A stretch of DNA of 64,000 nucleotides, taken from positions 1-64,000 of the forward strand of contig JAFGVK010000025.1 in NCBI GenBank assembly GCA_016938035.1, written 5' to 3'. Below are positions 41,148 through 51,200 of the stretch, one piece after another (position 1 is the stretch's first letter; each line of letters starts with the position of its first letter). A program made the position numbers and the translations under genes. Under the pieces are notes generated by a model that made no database searches, was not told where the DNA came from, and worked only from the letters and a program-made list of their open reading frames with translations. The stretch is from Deltaproteobacteria bacterium. Lineage in GTDB: Bacteria; Myxococcota_A; UBA796; GCA-2862545.

Positions 41148-43856
41148 TTGGAACAGGTCCGACTGCGGGTGAACGGCCATCCGAGGGAGGGCCCGGCCGA
41201 GGCGAGGTTGCTCGACTGGCTGAGGGAGGCGCTGGGGCTGACCGGCGCCAAGGAGGGCTGCGACACGGGGGTCTGTGGCGCCTGCGCGGTGCTCATCGAC
41301 GGGAGATCGCGGCGCTCATGCCGCCTCAGCCTGGCTGAGGTGGCGGGGGCGGAGGTGTGGACTGTGGAGGGCCTGAGCCCGGAGAGAGGCCTGTCCCCCC
41401 TGCAGCGGTCCCTCTCGGCGCACGGCGCGGTGCAGTGTGGCTACTGCACGCCTGGGCTGGTGGTGGGCGCCACCGCCCTGCTGGAGCGGACGCCCCACCC
41501 GGAGGTCCAGGCGGTGCGGAGCGCGCTGCAGCCCCACCTCTGCCGCTGCACTGGCTATCAGCAGATCGTCGAGGCGGTGGTCGCGGTCGGGCGCGGTGAG
41601 GTGGGCGGGCCGCCGATCGCAGACGGGGTGGGGCGCTCGGTGGAGCGGGTGGACGCGGCGGACAAGCTGACGGGGCGCGCGCGCTACACGGGGGATCTGC
41701 CGGTCCCAGAGGGGGCCCTGCACGGGGCGCTGGTGCGGGCCTGGTCCGCCCACGCGCTGGTTCGGGAGCTCGATGTCGGCCCGGCCCTTGCCCTGCCAGG
41801 GGTCGTTCGGGTGCTGACCGCGGCGGACGTGCCGGGGGCGCTCACCTGGGGCAACGCGGTGCAGGACCAGCCGCTCTACGCCTCGGAGCGGATCCGCTTC
41901 TGGGGCGAGCCAGTGGCGCTGGTGCTCGCCGAGAGCGAGGGGGCGGCCCGGGCGGGCGCTGCCGCGGTGCGGGTCGCGCTCGACCCGCTTCCGCCGGTGC
42001 GATCTCCCGAGGAGGCGCTGTCCGAGGGGGCCCCGCGCCTCCACCCGGGCGGCAACACCCTCACCGACCTGAGGTTGGAGCTTGGGGAGGGGAGCGCGGC
42101 GCTGGACAGGGCCGCGGTGGTGGTGGAGCGGACCTTCCGCACCGGCGCTCAGGAGCACGCGGCGCTTGAGACCGAGGTAGCCCTGGCCATCCCGGAGGGG
42201 GGGCGGATCACGGTCTACGCGCCCTCTCAGAACGTCTACTTTGACCGCCACCACCTGTGCAGGCTCCTCGCCCTGAGCTCGGCCCAGGTGCGGGTGATTC
42301 AGCCGGAGGTGGGGGCGGCGTTCGGCTCCCGCGAGGACCTGTACGCCCAGCCCCACGCGGCGCTTGGCGCGCTGCTCACCGGGAGGCCCGTGCGGGTCCG
42401 CTTCACCAGGCGCGAGTCCACCGTCGGCACCACCAAGCGCCACCCCGCGGTGATGCGCTACCGCCTCGGAGCGGACGCGGACGGGACGCTGTTGGGCCTG
42501 GAGGTGGACGTGCTCGCCGACACCGGCGCCTACGCTTCGTGGGGCCCCAACGTGGCCAAGAAGATGCTCGCTCACGCGGCGGGTCCCTACCGCATCCCGC
42601 ACCTCTCGGCGCGGGTCCGGGTGGTCTACACCAACAGGGGGATCTCCGGCGCCTTCCGCGGCTACGGCGCGCCCCAGGTGACCTTCGCGGTGGAGGGGAT
42701 CCTGGACGCGCTGGCGGAGGCGCTGGGGACGGACCCGGTGGCGCTGCGACGGCGCCACCTGCTGCGGAGCGGTGACCGCGCTGCTACCGGGCATATTGTC
42801 GACCAGGCGGGGGGGCTCCTGCGCTGCCTCGATCGGGCTCTGGAGGCTGCACCGCCCCTGTCTCCCCCGCCGGCCCCGTGGCGCGTGGGCCGAGGCGTGG
42901 CGCTGGGCTGGTATGGGATCGGCTACGGGCACGGGATCCGCGACATCGGCTCCGCGGTGGCAGAGCTGACCCCCAGGGGCTTCGAGATCCGCTGCTCCGC
43001 GGTGGACTACGGGCAGGGCGCGCGGACGGTGTTCACCCAGATCGCCGCTGAGGTGCTAGGGGTGGGGCGCCCTCGGCTGGTGGTGTTCACCGGGGACTCC
43101 GACACCACCCCGGACTCGGGCTCCAGCGTCGCATCGCGCCAGACCACCGTGTCGGGCGAGGCGGTGCGGCAGGCCGCGGAGCGGCTCCACCAGGGGCTCG
43201 TCGATCACCTCAGGGAGCGGTATGGGGTGGACGAGGTGCGCTTCGAGGCCGACGGCATCGCGCTGACAGGAGGGCCCACCCTGAGCTGGGAGGCGCTGGA
43301 GCGCGGCGCGCGCGAGGCTGGGGTGCGCCTGAGGCGCCAGGCCAGGGTGAAGTCCCACAGCGCCGCGCTCTCCCCGACCGGCGAGGGCGCGCCCTACGCC
43401 ACCTATGCCTGGGGCGCGCACGTGGCTGAGGTGGCTGTCCATCCGCGGACGGGGCAGGTGCGCCTGCTCCGGCTGGTGGCGGCGCATGACGTGGGGCGGG
43501 CGATCCACCCGGACGCGGTGCGGGGCCAGATCCTCGGCGGCGCGGCTCAGGGGGTGGGGATGGCCCTGCTGGAGGACTACCCCTGGGACGAGGCGGCGGT
43601 GCCGGTGGCCCAGGATCTGTCCCGATACCGGCTCCCCCGCCTCCGTGACCTGCCCGCGCTGGTGGCGGTGATCGTCGAGGAGGAAGACGCGGTGGGCCCC
43701 TTTGGAGCCAAGGGGGTAGGGGAGCCCCCTACGGTGGTGGCCCCTGCGGCGATCGCCGCGGCCGTACGCGACGCGGTGGGCGCCGAGGTGCTGTCGCTGC
43801 CGATCTCGCGGGAGAGCCTGCGCGAGCGGGGCAGCGGGTCTCAACGATCAGAATAA
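41148..43856 (+). CDS. Fused 2Fe-2S/molybdopterin aldehyde oxidoreductase (MOP-like)
   Basis: A 902-residue xanthine-oxidase-family enzyme without an FAD domain, the same architecture and length as Desulfovibrio aldehyde oxidoreductase. First 2Fe-2S site C38, C43, C46, C58; second C97, C100, C132, C134. Then the molybdenum part, with QEHAALE (near 335), GAAFGSREDL, GAFRGYGAPQ and GAKGVGEPP, whose Glu859 matches the catalytic glutamate. It hydroxylates aldehydes or heterocycles to acids. It starts at TTG 41148, one base after the DUF481 stop; no strong ribosome site, so translation may be by re-initiation. No dedicated cofactor maturation gene is nearby. Confidence 0.9.
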   Translation: MEQVRLRVNGHPREGPAEARLLDWLREALGLTGAKEGCDTGVCGACAVLIDGRSRRSCRLSLAEVAGAEVWTVEGLSPERGLSPLQRSLSAHGAVQCGYCTPGLVVGATALLERTPHPEVQAVRSALQPHLCRCTGYQQIVEAVVAVGRGEVGGPPIADGVGRSVERVDAADKLTGRARYTGDLPVPEGALHGALVRAWSAHALVRELDVGPALALPGVVRVLTAADVPGALTWGNAVQDQPLYASERIRFWGEPVALVLAESEGAARAGAAAVRVALDPLPPVRSPEEALSEGAPRLHPGGNTLTDLRLELGEGSAALDRAAVVVERTFRTGAQEHAALETEVALAIPEGGRITVYAPSQNVYFDRHHLCRLLALSSAQVRVIQPEVGAAFGSREDLYAQPHAALGALLTGRPVRVRFTRRESTVGTTKRHPAVMRYRLGADADGTLLGLEVDVLADTGAYASWGPNVAKKMLAHAAGPYRIPHLSARVRVVYTNRGISGAFRGYGAPQVTFAVEGILDALAEALGTDPVALRRRHLLRSGDRAATGHIVDQAGGLLRCLDRALEAAPPLSPPPAPWRVGRGVALGWYGIGYGHGIRDIGSAVAELTPRGFEIRCSAVDYGQGARTVFTQIAAEVLGVGRPRLVVFTGDSDTTPDSGSSVASRQTTVSGEAVRQAAERLHQGLVDHLRERYGVDEVRFEADGIALTGGPTLSWEALERGAREAGVRLRRQARVKSHSAALSPTGEGAPYATYAWGAHVAEVAVHPRTGQVRLLRLVAAHDVGRAIHPDAVRGQILGGAAQGVGMALLEDYPWDEAAVPVAQDLSRYRLPRLRDLPALVAVIVEEEDAVGPFGAKGVGEPPTVVAPAAIAAAVRDAVGAEVLSLPISRESLRERGSGSQRSE

Positions 43857-43869
43857 ATGTTCAGTGTAG

Positions 43870-43885
43870 GGCTTCACGTGAGGCC
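43870..43885 (+). terminator. Short hairpin after the aldehyde oxidoreductase gene
   Basis: GGCTTC-ACGT-GAGGCC, 6 bp with one G-U pair, 14 nt after the TAA. No T-tract. It may stop transcription or stabilise the 3' end; it could instead be an operator for the next gene, since it lies 39 nt before that start. Confidence 0.3.
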
Positions 43886-43923
43886 ACAATCAGGCTACGC
43901 TCAGAGCCACGAAGGAGAACCCG

Positions 43924-45021
43924 ATGCGTCTAGTGCTGCTCGCCCTCTTCCTTGGGGGGTGCTCTACCGATTTCACGGTGCTCACCTACAACGCTGGCCT
44001 CGCGGTGGGCTTCGTCCCCGGCGCTGAGGGGCGCGCGGAGGGCACAGCGGGCGCTACAGTGGCTGTAGACGCCGATCTCGTCTGCCTGCAGGAGGTGTGG
44101 CAGGCCGATCACGTCGCCCTGTTCGAGGCCGCAGCAGACGGCGTGTACGGGGACAGCTACTTCCCTGAGCCCTCTCAGCGGGTCGCGGACAGCCCGATGT
44201 GCGCCGCAGAGGACATCGAGCCGCTCACCACATGCATGAACGAGTCATGCGGAGACGTGTGCGCCGACGAGCTGCCCACCTGCCTGCTGGAGAACTGCGC
44301 GCTCAAGTTCCTCTCGCTGGAGAAGCTCTGTATGGAGTGCGTGCAGGCGAACGTGGGTGACACCGCGGACGGTATCCAGGCCACTTGCACCGCAGGGGGC
44401 ACCCACTATGCCTACGACGGCTCCTTCGGCACGGGGCTGCTGAGCAAGTTCCCCCTGCGCGAGGTGGAGGAGCGAGTCTTCGACAGCACCACCAACCGCC
44501 GCTCGGTGCTCCACGCGGTGGCCGAGGCTCCAGGGGGAGACGTAGACGTCTATTGCACCCACCTGAGCGCGGTGTTCTCGGTGATTCCCTATCCCAGGGA
44601 GGAGGGGAGCTGGGCCGAGGAGCAGGCCACGCAGATCTCTGAGCTGCTCGCCTTCGTGGACGAGAGCGGAGACCCCGACGGTCGCAACATGATCCTGGGC
44701 GATCTGAACACCGGCCCCGCGGTGGGGGACAGCGTGGCGGAGGTTCCGGACAACTGGGCGCTGCTCGCGGCGTCCGGGATGACCGCCCCCTACGTGGACG
44801 CGGCGGGTGTGTGCACCTTCTGCCCCGACAACCCCCTGAACAGCGCCGACTCCGACGCGGACGGGGTGGTGATCGATCACGTGCTGCTCGGCGGTGGGCT
44901 CCAGGGCGTTGACACCGCCAGGGTGCTCGACGAGGAGATCACTGTGGAGGGCTGCGCCGGCGAGGTGCCGGGAGCGCATTCGGATCACTACGGGCTTACG
45001 GTGGACGTAGACAAGCGTTAG
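43924..45021 (+). CDS. Endonuclease/exonuclease/phosphatase-family lipoprotein with Cys-rich insert
   Basis: A 365-residue lipoprotein (lipobox LGGC, Cys13). The EEP superfamily motifs are all in place: TYNAGLA (21-27), CLQEVW (54-59), YCTHLSA, GDLNTGP, IDHVL and the final SDHYGL with the catalytic Asp/His. Substrate may be sphingomyelin, phosphatidylinositol, or nucleic acid. Between residues 93 and 155 is an insertion with nine Cys (C93, 104, 109, 113, 120, 125, 136, 139, 155), absent from typical members and probably disulfide-bonded. GGAG precedes ATG 43924. recC begins 19 nt after the stop. Confidence 0.88.
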   Translation: MRLVLLALFLGGCSTDFTVLTYNAGLAVGFVPGAEGRAEGTAGATVAVDADLVCLQEVWQADHVALFEAAADGVYGDSYFPEPSQRVADSPMCAAEDIEPLTTCMNESCGDVCADELPTCLLENCALKFLSLEKLCMECVQANVGDTADGIQATCTAGGTHYAYDGSFGTGLLSKFPLREVEERVFDSTTNRRSVLHAVAEAPGGDVDVYCTHLSAVFSVIPYPREEGSWAEEQATQISELLAFVDESGDPDGRNMILGDLNTGPAVGDSVAEVPDNWALLAASGMTAPYVDAAGVCTFCPDNPLNSADSDADGVVIDHVLLGGGLQGVDTARVLDEEITVEGCAGEVPGAHSDHYGLTVDVDKR

Positions 45022-45040
45022 CGGCGCAGAGGAGGGGGAC

Positions 45041-48000
45041 ATGGCCGGGTTGGTGATTTACCGCTCGCACCTGGTGGAGGTGCTGGGTGCGGCGCTGGGG
45101 GCGCTGTTGCTCGCCGCTCCACCGGGCGATCCGCTGGCGCCGGTGCGGATCGGGGTGCCGGGGCGGGGGCTCGCGGACTGGCTCCGCGCGCACCTCGCGC
45201 GCAGCTTGGGGATCGCCGCGAACCTGGAGTTCCCTTTCTCGTCTGCGGCGATTGAGGCTGCGGTAGAGGCAGAGGACGGCGCCTCGCCGTGGACGCGGGA
45301 GCTGGTGCAGTGGGCGATCCTCGCTGGGCTCCCTGGGCTTCTGGACGACGAGCGCTTCGCGGACCTGCGGGGCTGGGTGCGCCGGGAGGCGGGGGTGGTC
45401 GAGCGGCGTGAGCTGCGCCTGGCCCACGAGCTGGCCGACACCTTCGACCGCTACCTCCACTGGCGGCCGGAGCTGGTCGCTGCCTGGTCCCGAGGGCTCC
45501 CCGAGGGGGTCGCTGGGGCGGACGCGGATCTGGCATGGCAGCCCGTCCTGTGGTCAGAGGTGCAGGGCAGGCTGGGGCAGGATCCCAGGGTGCGCTGGGC
45601 TGCGGAGGGGCTGGCGGTGGCCTCGCAGGAGCCGATCCGGCTCTTCGGGGTGTCGCACCTGCCCCGCACCGCGCTCACTCACCTGCTGCGGCTCGCCGAG
45701 CAGGTAGACGTGGACCTGTTTCTCCTGGTGCCCTCGCAGGAGTACCTGGGCGACAGGGCCAGGGGCGCGCTGGAGGAGGGCGCCCCTGGCCACCCACTCC
45801 TCGACGCGATGGGCAGGGTGGGGCGGGACCTGCAGCAGCTCCTCGCCGACCTCCCGGAGGACCTCGAGGTCCGGCAGGTCGATCTGTTCCCCGCTCTGGA
45901 GGCGCCCAGCACCCTGCTCGGGCGCCTCCAGGGCGACCTGCTCGCCGATCGGGCGCCGGAGCGGGAGGCCGTCGAGGAGGGGGACGACTCGGTGCAGGTG
46001 CACGCGGCATCCAGCCCCGTGAGGCAGGTCGAGGTGCTGCGCGACGCGCTGCTCGACCTGCTGCAGACCTACCCGGATCTCTCTGCGGAGGATGTGCTGA
46101 TCCTCACCCCGGATCTGGAGACCTACGCCCCGCTGGTCCGCTCGCTGCTCCCTCGCCCCCTCCAGGGAGAGGGCGAGCTGGTGGTGCTGGGGTTGCCCGC
46201 CAGGTCCACCGAGGCCAGCCTCCGGCGCGCGAGCCCAGTGGGGGACGCCCTGCTGCGGCTGCTAGACCTAGCCGGAGGCAGGCTGCCCGCCTCTGGGGTG
46301 TTCGAGCTGCTCACCCTGCCCGCGGTGCGCGGGCGCTTTGACATCGGCGAGGACGATCTCGACGCGGTGCGCGCCTGGCTCGATCAGGGAGGGATCCGCT
46401 GGGGGGCCGACGCGGCCCACCGCGAGCGCGAGGGGCTCCCCGGCGACCCTCAGAACACCTGGCTGCAGGGGCTCCGCCGCCTGGCGCTCGGGGTGGTGAT
46501 GGCCGACGAGGGGCAGGTGTCGTCCCTCGGGCTGGTCCCCGTCGACGAGGTGGAGGGGGAGTCGGTTGAGCTGCTGGGGCGCTTCCTGGCCTTTGCGGAG
46601 GCGCTGCGGGGCGAGGTGGAGGCGCTGCGCCTCCCGGCATCGCTCCCCGCGTGGTCCACGCGCCTGCAGCGGGCGCTCGAGCGCCTCGTCCGCCACGAGG
46701 GGGGCTGGGCGGCGGCCCGGGTGGTGGTGCAGATCAAGGCGCTGGCTGACGAGGCTGCCGCCGCGGGCTTTGACGCGCCAGTGAGCCTCGACGCGATCCG
46801 GGTGGAGTTGAGGGAGCGGCTGGAGGGGAGCGAGGCCCTGGGTGCCGGCGCGGGTGGGGTGCGGCTCGCGTCCCTCGCGGGCTGGCGTGCGGTCCCTGCC
46901 AGGGTGGTGGTGCTGCTGGGGATGGACGAGGAGCGCTTCCCCCGCAGCGCACAGCGCCTGAGCCTTGACCTGACCGGGCGTCACCCGGCGCTGGGGGACA
47001 GGGACCTGCGCGAGGAGGACCGCTTCCTCTTTCTGCAGGCGATCCTCTCGGCCAGGGGCCACCTGATCCTCACCTACAGGGGGCGCGATCCCGCGACCCG
47101 TGAGCCGCGCGCTCCGGCCATCCCCGTGTCAGAGCTCCTCGACGCGCTGGGGGCCATGATCCCCGAGGGCGAGGTGCCCCCCTGGGGGCCGGTTGAGCAC
47201 CCCCTGCAGCCGTTTAGCGCTAGGTGCTTTCAGGGCCAAAGTCCGGGGCGCGACGGCGCGATGTTGGCCGGGGCCAGGGCCGCCCTGGGCCCCGAGCGCG
47301 ACGAGGCGCCCTTCTTCAGCGCCCCGCTCAGGGTGGGGCGGGAACGGGAGGAGGTGGACCTGGACGAGCTGATCGCGTTCTACAAGAACCCGGGGCGCTT
47401 CCTCCTCCAGCGGCGGCTGAGGGTGAGCTGGGATGATCGGGCAGCGGCGATCGCGGACCGGGAGACCCTGGATCTGGATGGGCTGGCGCGCTGGGAGCTG
47501 CGCGACACCCTGCTGCGGGCCGCGGTAGAGGGGCGCGATGTTGGCGCGCTGGAGGCGTCGCTGCTGGCAGCGGGGCGGCTCACCCCAGGGATGCCAGGCA
47601 GGGCCCAGGTGGGTGAGGCCAGGGCGCTGGTCCAGACGCTGATAGCGTACGAGCCGCTGCTGGCGGACGGGCAGCAGGCAGAGGTCGCGCTGGAGGTGGG
47701 GGGGCGTCGCCTCGTGGGGGTGGTGCCCGGCGCAGCGGGGCGCGAGCTGCTCCAGCCCGGCTTCGGGGCGGAGGGGCTGAGCAAGGTGATCGGGCTGTGG
47801 GTGCGCCTGCTCGCCCTCCGGGCGGCGGGGGTCGAGGTGGAGCGAGGGCGCCTGCTGCTCACCAGACAGCAGGGCAAGGTGAGCGAGGTGGAGTTCCTCC
47901 CCCCGGAGGACGCTGGAGCGGCGCTGGAGGCCCTCCTGGATGGGTTCTTCGCCGGCCATCACGCTCCGCTCCCCCTGTTCCCCAGCAGCTCGTGGGCCTT

Positions 48001-48271
48001 CGCCAGAGGCGCGGCGCCGTGGTGGGAGGCAGCGGCTCGCGGGGATGACGAGGCGGTGGACAAGGTGCGGGCCGCGGCGGCCTCGGCCCGGGCGGGGTGG
48101 GACGGGGGCTTCGGCACGCGCGGCGACGTGGAGGACCCGTCGGTGGCCCGCCTGTGGGGCGCGCTGCGCCCCTGGGAGGGGGACCCGCTGAGGCTCCCCG
48201 CGGCGGCGCGCGCGATCCAGGCCTACGGGCCAGCAGCACTGGGGCGCAGCGCGCCTCGTGGGAGGCGGTGA
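45041..48271 (+). CDS. recC: RecBCD exonuclease V subunit RecC
   Basis: A 1076-residue RecC, close to the 1122 residues of E. coli. It has the RecC opening (VIYRSHLVEVLGAALGALLL, VRIGVPGRGLADWLRAHLA, NLEFPFSS), the helicase-like fold with degenerate motifs (LIFGVS-like 'IRLFGVSHLPRTALTHLL', VLILTPDLETYAPLVRSLL, in pieces), and the C-terminal domain seen in RecC (DLDELIAFYKNPGRFLLQRR). It recognises Chi and splits the strands. GAGGAGGGGG precedes ATG 45041. The stop overlaps recB by one base (TGATG). Confidence 0.92.
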   Translation: MAGLVIYRSHLVEVLGAALGALLLAAPPGDPLAPVRIGVPGRGLADWLRAHLARSLGIAANLEFPFSSAAIEAAVEAEDGASPWTRELVQWAILAGLPGLLDDERFADLRGWVRREAGVVERRELRLAHELADTFDRYLHWRPELVAAWSRGLPEGVAGADADLAWQPVLWSEVQGRLGQDPRVRWAAEGLAVASQEPIRLFGVSHLPRTALTHLLRLAEQVDVDLFLLVPSQEYLGDRARGALEEGAPGHPLLDAMGRVGRDLQQLLADLPEDLEVRQVDLFPALEAPSTLLGRLQGDLLADRAPEREAVEEGDDSVQVHAASSPVRQVEVLRDALLDLLQTYPDLSAEDVLILTPDLETYAPLVRSLLPRPLQGEGELVVLGLPARSTEASLRRASPVGDALLRLLDLAGGRLPASGVFELLTLPAVRGRFDIGEDDLDAVRAWLDQGGIRWGADAAHREREGLPGDPQNTWLQGLRRLALGVVMADEGQVSSLGLVPVDEVEGESVELLGRFLAFAEALRGEVEALRLPASLPAWSTRLQRALERLVRHEGGWAAARVVVQIKALADEAAAAGFDAPVSLDAIRVELRERLEGSEALGAGAGGVRLASLAGWRAVPARVVVLLGMDEERFPRSAQRLSLDLTGRHPALGDRDLREEDRFLFLQAILSARGHLILTYRGRDPATREPRAPAIPVSELLDALGAMIPEGEVPPWGPVEHPLQPFSARCFQGQSPGRDGAMLAGARAALGPERDEAPFFSAPLRVGREREEVDLDELIAFYKNPGRFLLQRRLRVSWDDRAAAIADRETLDLDGLARWELRDTLLRAAVEGRDVGALEASLLAAGRLTPGMPGRAQVGEARALVQTLIAYEPLLADGQQAEVALEVGGRRLVGVVPGAAGRELLQPGFGAEGLSKVIGLWVRLLALRAAGVEVERGRLLLTRQQGKVSEVEFLPPEDAGAALEALLDGFFAGHHAPLPLFPSSSWAFARGAAPWWEAAARGDDEAVDKVRAAAASARAGWDGGFGTRGDVEDPSVARLWGALRPWEGDPLRLPAAARAIQAYGPAALGRSAPRGRR

Positions 48272-51200
48272 TGGGTGAGGCGCTGCGCGAGTTCGACATC
48301 CTCGGCCCCCTGTCCAAGGGCACCACCCTGCTGGAGGCTAGCGCCGGCACAGGCAAGACCTGGAGCATCACCGGCCTGCTGCTCCGCTTGGTGGCCGAGG
48401 AGGGGGTCTCGCTGAGTGAGGTGGTGGTGGTGACCTTCACCAGGGCCGCTACCGCAGAGCTCAGGGAGCGTATCAGGGTCCGCTTCGCCGAGGCGGAGGC
48501 CGCGCTGCGCCGTGGCAGCGCCGAGGGCGATCCCCTGCTCACCAGCCTTATTGACGGAGCCCGCCGGGCCGCGGATCGCGGGGACCCCCCCTGGCTGGAG
48601 CGCATCGTCGCGGCCCGCGCCAGCCTCGATCTGTGTCAGGTGAGCACTATCCACGGCTTCGCCCAGCGCCTGCTCCAGCAGCACGCGCTGGAGTGCGGGC
48701 TGGAGCCAGGGCTGGAGCTGCTGGTGGACCCGCAGCCGCTGGTCGCGGAGCTGGTGGGAGACTGGCTGGTGCAGGAGCTGCACGGGGCCGACGAGGGGCG
48801 CTACCAGTTTCTGGTACAGGCCTGCGGCTTCACCCCTGGCGAGCTGGGGGCGCTGGCCCACTTGGCCCTCTCCGAGCCCGACGCGCCCGTGTTTCCCGCG
48901 CAGGGTGCGCCGATCAGCGGCCTAGTGGACGCGCTCCGGGATGCGTGGGACCCCAAGGCGGTGAGCGCCAGCCTCGCCCAGGCCAAGAAGGCCGGGCTGT
49001 TCGTGAAGGGGCAGCGCACCTTTGGGGGCAAGGGCAGCGACAGTAGGATCGCCGAGATCCAGCGGTGGCTCGACGAGGGCGCGGCGCTGGAGGGGCTCCG
49101 CGATGCGCTGCTCCCCCTCAGCGCGCGGGCGCTCAAGGCGAAGCTCGCAGAGGGAGTGGACGCGCAGGGGGCCTTCCCCTGGCTGGCGGCGCTGGAGGGG
49201 GCGCTGGAGGCTGACACCCTCAGGCCCGCCGCAGAGCGCGCGCGCTTCGCCCGCTGGGTGCGCGCGACCTACGCCGCTCGGAAGCGCAGCCGCGGGCTGC
49301 TCGACTATCACGACCTGCTGCGGGAGCTGGCGGAGCGCCTGGAGCCGGGCGCAGATCCCGAGGTGCGTGCGGCGCTGCTGGGGGCGCTGCGAACGCGCTA
49401 CAAGGTAGCCCTCATCGACGAGTTCCAGGACACCGACGCGCTGCAGTGGACCCTGTTCCACGAGGCTTTTGGGGGGCCTGACCGGTGGCTGTACTTGATC
49501 GGCGATCCCAAGCAGGCCATCTACGCCTTCCGAGGTGCGGACATCAGGGTCTACCTCCAGGCGAGGGCGTCGGCGGGGGACCAGGCCTGGACGATGCGCC
49601 GCAACTTCCGCTCGGATCGGCGCGCGGTGGTGGCCTCCAACGCCCTGATGGATCAGGACGGCTTCTTCGGTGACGTGGGCTTCTCCTACGTGTCCGTCGA
49701 CACCCCGGACCGCGCGCCCGAGGACCGGCTGGTGCCCCCGGCGGGGTGGGAGGGGCACCAGCCGCTCCAGCTCCGGGCCGTTGACCAGCGCCTGCTCGGC
49801 GGTGAACCGGGGCCGTTGGTGTCCAAGGGTGCGGTGGATGGCCCCCTCGCCGCGCGGGTCGCGTCCGACGTGGTGGAGCTGCTGGAGCAAGGGCTGCGCC
49901 TGCACCAGGGGGGGGAGCTGAGGCCCCTTCGACCTGGCGATGTGGCGGTGCTGGTGCGGAGCAACCGGCAGGCGGCCCTGGCCCACCGCGCCCTGCAGCG
50001 TCTCGGGGTGCCCGCCGTGATCGCGAGCGACGCCAGCGTGCTGGCCTCCGAGGAGGCGGGCGCGGTGGCCGACTGGCTGGAGGCGATGATCCGCCCCTCC
50101 TTCGAGGTGGTGCTGCGCAGGGCCGCGACCTCCCGCCTGTTCGGGTGGAGCGCGGCCGAGCTGGAGGCGCTGGAGGAGGGGCGCGTCGCGTCGGTGGAGC
50201 GGTGGGAGGGCTTTGCGCTGCGCCTGCGAGCGTCGCGTGAACAGCTCCGGCGTCACGGGGTGTTGCGGGCCCTGCGGGACACACTGGACCGGGAGCGCGT
50301 GGCCGAGCGGCTGCTCTGTCAGCCAGGAGGCGAGCGGCGGCTCACCGATCTGCTGCACCTGGGCGAGCTGCTGCAGGAGGCGCAGGTGCGCGACGGCCTG
50401 GGTGAGATCGGGCTAGCCCGCTGGCTGGAGCGCGCCAGGGTGGGGCAGGGCGGCGGTGCGGAGGACGTGCAGCTCCGGCTAGAGCACGACGAGGCGGCCG
50501 TCCAGGTGCTCACCGTGCACAAGTCCAAGGGGCTGGAGTTCCCCGTGGTGCTGGTGCCCTGGATGTGGGATCAGCCCGAGCTCCGGCTCTCCCAGGAGGG
50601 GCGACTGCTCGGGAGGTCCGGGCTGCTGCTCCCCGACCCGTCGGGCAGCCTGTCGCGGGAGCTGTGGCTGCACCTCCCCGAGGATCGGGTGGAGCAGGCC
50701 AACCTGCTGGCGCGCGAGGAGGGGATGCGGCTCCTGTACGTGGCCCTCACCAGGGCGAGGTTTCGGACGGTGCTCTATGTGGGGCACGCGCCGGCCCTGG
50801 GACACTCCCCGGTGGGCGCCGCCCTGTTTGGCGAGGGACCCGACCGGCTCAGGGGCCTCGACAAGGACGATCTGCTCGATCTGGGCGAGCTCCTGGAGCC
50901 CTTGGCAGGGGTGGAGGGGGTGGGGGTCACGTGGGCCCATGCCCCCACCGCGCGCAGGTGGCGGAGGGCTGAGGGAGACCTCCCTACGCCCGACGCGCTG
51001 GTCACCGCCCCCTGGTCTCGCAGCAGCGTGAGCTCCGGCGACAGGGTCTGGTCCTACTCCACCCTGGCGCGCAGCGCCCAGGCCGGGCACGCCGATCCCG
51101 AGCGCCCAGGGGCGGACCGTGACGCGGTGGAGGAGCAGGCGGCGGGCGAGCCGGTGGACGGGCTGCCCTTGGGGGCGATGCCCGCCGGTGAGCAGCTCGG

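Noticed and set aside
41148-43856. Selenium-dependent molybdenum hydroxylase, linked to the nearby Sec protein
   Set aside because: There is no in-frame TGA, no yqeB/yqeC-type partner gene and no sequence mark that distinguishes a selenium-dependent enzyme.
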